From Candidatus Rokuibacteriota bacterium (GTDB taxonomy: Bacteria > Methylomirabilota > Methylomirabilia > Rokubacteriales > CSP1-6), in assembly GCA_003221615.1 (NCBI GenBank), contig QHSQ01000145.1, positions 1 to 34,009 on the forward strand: 34,009 nucleotides of DNA, in the 5' to 3' direction. The position numbers and the translations under genes were made by a program. The notes below the pieces were generated by a model. That model made no database searches. It was not told the origin of the DNA and saw only the letters and a list, made by a program, of their open reading frames with translations. Each line of letters opens with the position of its first letter. The first letter of the stretch is position 1. This document shows, piece after piece, positions 33,310 to 34,009 of this stretch.

Positions 33310-34009
33310 GCGCGAAGGTCCTTGTCCGAGGCCCAGCGCTCCTGAAACGTTCGCGAGGCCACCGCCGGCAGGTCACGCGTGCGCGTCCACTCGCCAAGGA
33401 AGAGCGGCAGGCGGCTGACGCGCCCGCTGCCGGCGAAGGGCCGCTGGAGGAGTCGGCCAGCCCCCGCCGCGAGGCGGTAGAGCCGCGGGTGCCGGAGCAA
33501 TCCTGAAAGCAGCTTGAACGCGACGCGCTCGGTCCACGGCGCGATCTTCCGGTCGCCCACCTCGCGTCGCAGGTCGATCAGCATGCGCGGAATGTCGATG
33601 CGTACGGGACACGCATCCGCGCACGCGCCGCAGAGCGAGGAGGCGTGGGCGAGATCCTTGACCGCGGGCGTGCCCTCCATCATGGCGGTCAACAGGATGC
33701 CGATCGGGCCGGGGTACGTGTAGCCGTAGGCATGGCCGCCGATCTGCCGGTACACGGGGCACACATTCAGGCAAGCGCCGCAGCGCAAGCACGAGAGCGC
33801 CTCGCGCAGCGGTCCGCCGATCTGCGCGATGCGGCCGCCGTCGAGCAGCACGAGGTGGAACTCCTCGGGGCCCTCGAGCTCGCCCCCACGTCGCGGTCCC
33901 TGGACCAGCGAGGTGTAGACGGAGAGCTTCTGGCCCGTCGCGCTCTTCGCGAGGATGGCCAGGAACACCATGAGGTCCGTCAGCGAGGGCACGACCTTCT
34001 CGACCCCCA
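33306..34009 (-). CDS. lutB: LutB-family iron-sulfur protein (partial, N-terminus missing)
   Basis: The C-terminal ~234 residues of a LutB/YkgF-type protein. Two ferredoxin-like motifs are present: CLRCGACLNVCPVY and CGACADACPVRIDIP, each able to bind a [4Fe-4S] cluster. GHAYGYTYPGPIGILL between them is typical of the family. The frame stays open to the right edge (VEKVVPSLTDLMVFLAILAK), so the gene begins outside the window, and the GTG near 33992 is not the real start. The C-terminal DUF-type tail ends WASDKDLRA. lutA is expected just beyond the edge. Overlap with lutC is 4 bases. Confidence 0.9.
   Translation of the reverse strand, partial: GVEKVVPSLTDLMVFLAILAKSATGQKLSVYTSLVQGPRRGGELEGPEEFHLVLLDGGRIAQIGGPLREALSCLRCGACLNVCPVYRQIGGHAYGYTYPGPIGILLTAMMEGTPAVKDLAHASSLCGACADACPVRIDIPRMLIDLRREVGDRKIAPWTERVAFKLLSGLLRHPRLYRLAAGAGRLLQRPFAGSGRVSRLPLFLGEWTRTRDLPAVASRTFQERWASDKDLRA

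Overview
The window is GC-rich bacterial chromosomal DNA with short intergenic gaps, many 4-base start/stop overlaps and frequent GTG starts. Three things point to an uncultivated soil or groundwater lineage of the Methylomirabilota/Rokubacteria kind: an XrtA/PEP-CTERM-type exopolysaccharide operon, selenocysteine-encoding genes, and a mix of TPP enzymes with LutBC-type proteins. That placement is inference; no rRNA or other phylogenetic marker is present. I saw no rRNA, tRNA, CRISPR array, insertion sequence or phage gene.

Region 1 (1-11400, all minus strand) is one long exopolysaccharide operon. Read in transcription order from about 11450 down to 1, it encodes a sigma-54 activator, an outer-membrane export protein, a Wzz-like chain-length protein, an ExeA-like ATPase, a BY-type tyrosine kinase, a NusG-like antiterminator, GlmS, an initiating sugar-phosphate transferase, a UDP-sugar dehydrogenase and a polysaccharide deacetylase that runs off the left edge. 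Several members match the families that accompany exosortase XrtA. The exosortase itself is not in the window.

Region 2 (11400-14511) is the control region. Two divergent sigma-54 promoters flank a perfect palindrome centred on TTCCGGAA. One promoter fires into the EPS operon. The other fires into a 58-residue gene that consists almost only of a signal peptide and a PEP-CTERM-like sorting signal. Downstream are a degenerate GGDEF-like protein, a single-domain response regulator and a second sigma-54 activator. TTCCGGAA recurs upstream of the GGDEF-like gene, the second activator and a distant PAP2 phosphatase gene.

Region 3 (14572-21823) is metabolic: an orphan ABC ATPase, a yeast-type cytosine deaminase, aconitase, and two adjacent TPP-dependent enzymes.

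Region 4 (21878-27765, minus) is a tightly overlapped set: a TIGR02757 protein, a shortened RmuC, a small unknown protein, an M20 deacylase, a Memo-family protein, a DUF1285 protein and a PCYCGC-like thiol protein. The last gene carries an in-frame TGA at a conserved Cys position, followed by a bacterial SECIS-like hairpin, so it is read here as a selenoprotein.

Region 5 (27800-34009) holds an aspartate dehydrogenase and a PAP2 phosphatase on plus. On minus there is a thiol-redox operon of thioredoxin reductase, a second selenoprotein (glutaredoxin with a UGPC active site) and a ferredoxin:thioredoxin reductase-like protein. A HAD hydrolase, a DUF2203 protein and LutC/LutB-type lactate-utilisation proteins follow, with LutB cut by the right edge. 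The main discoveries are the two selenoproteins that stop-at-TGA gene calling misses or truncates, the minimal PEP-CTERM peptide, and the sigma-54/TTCCGGAA control region.
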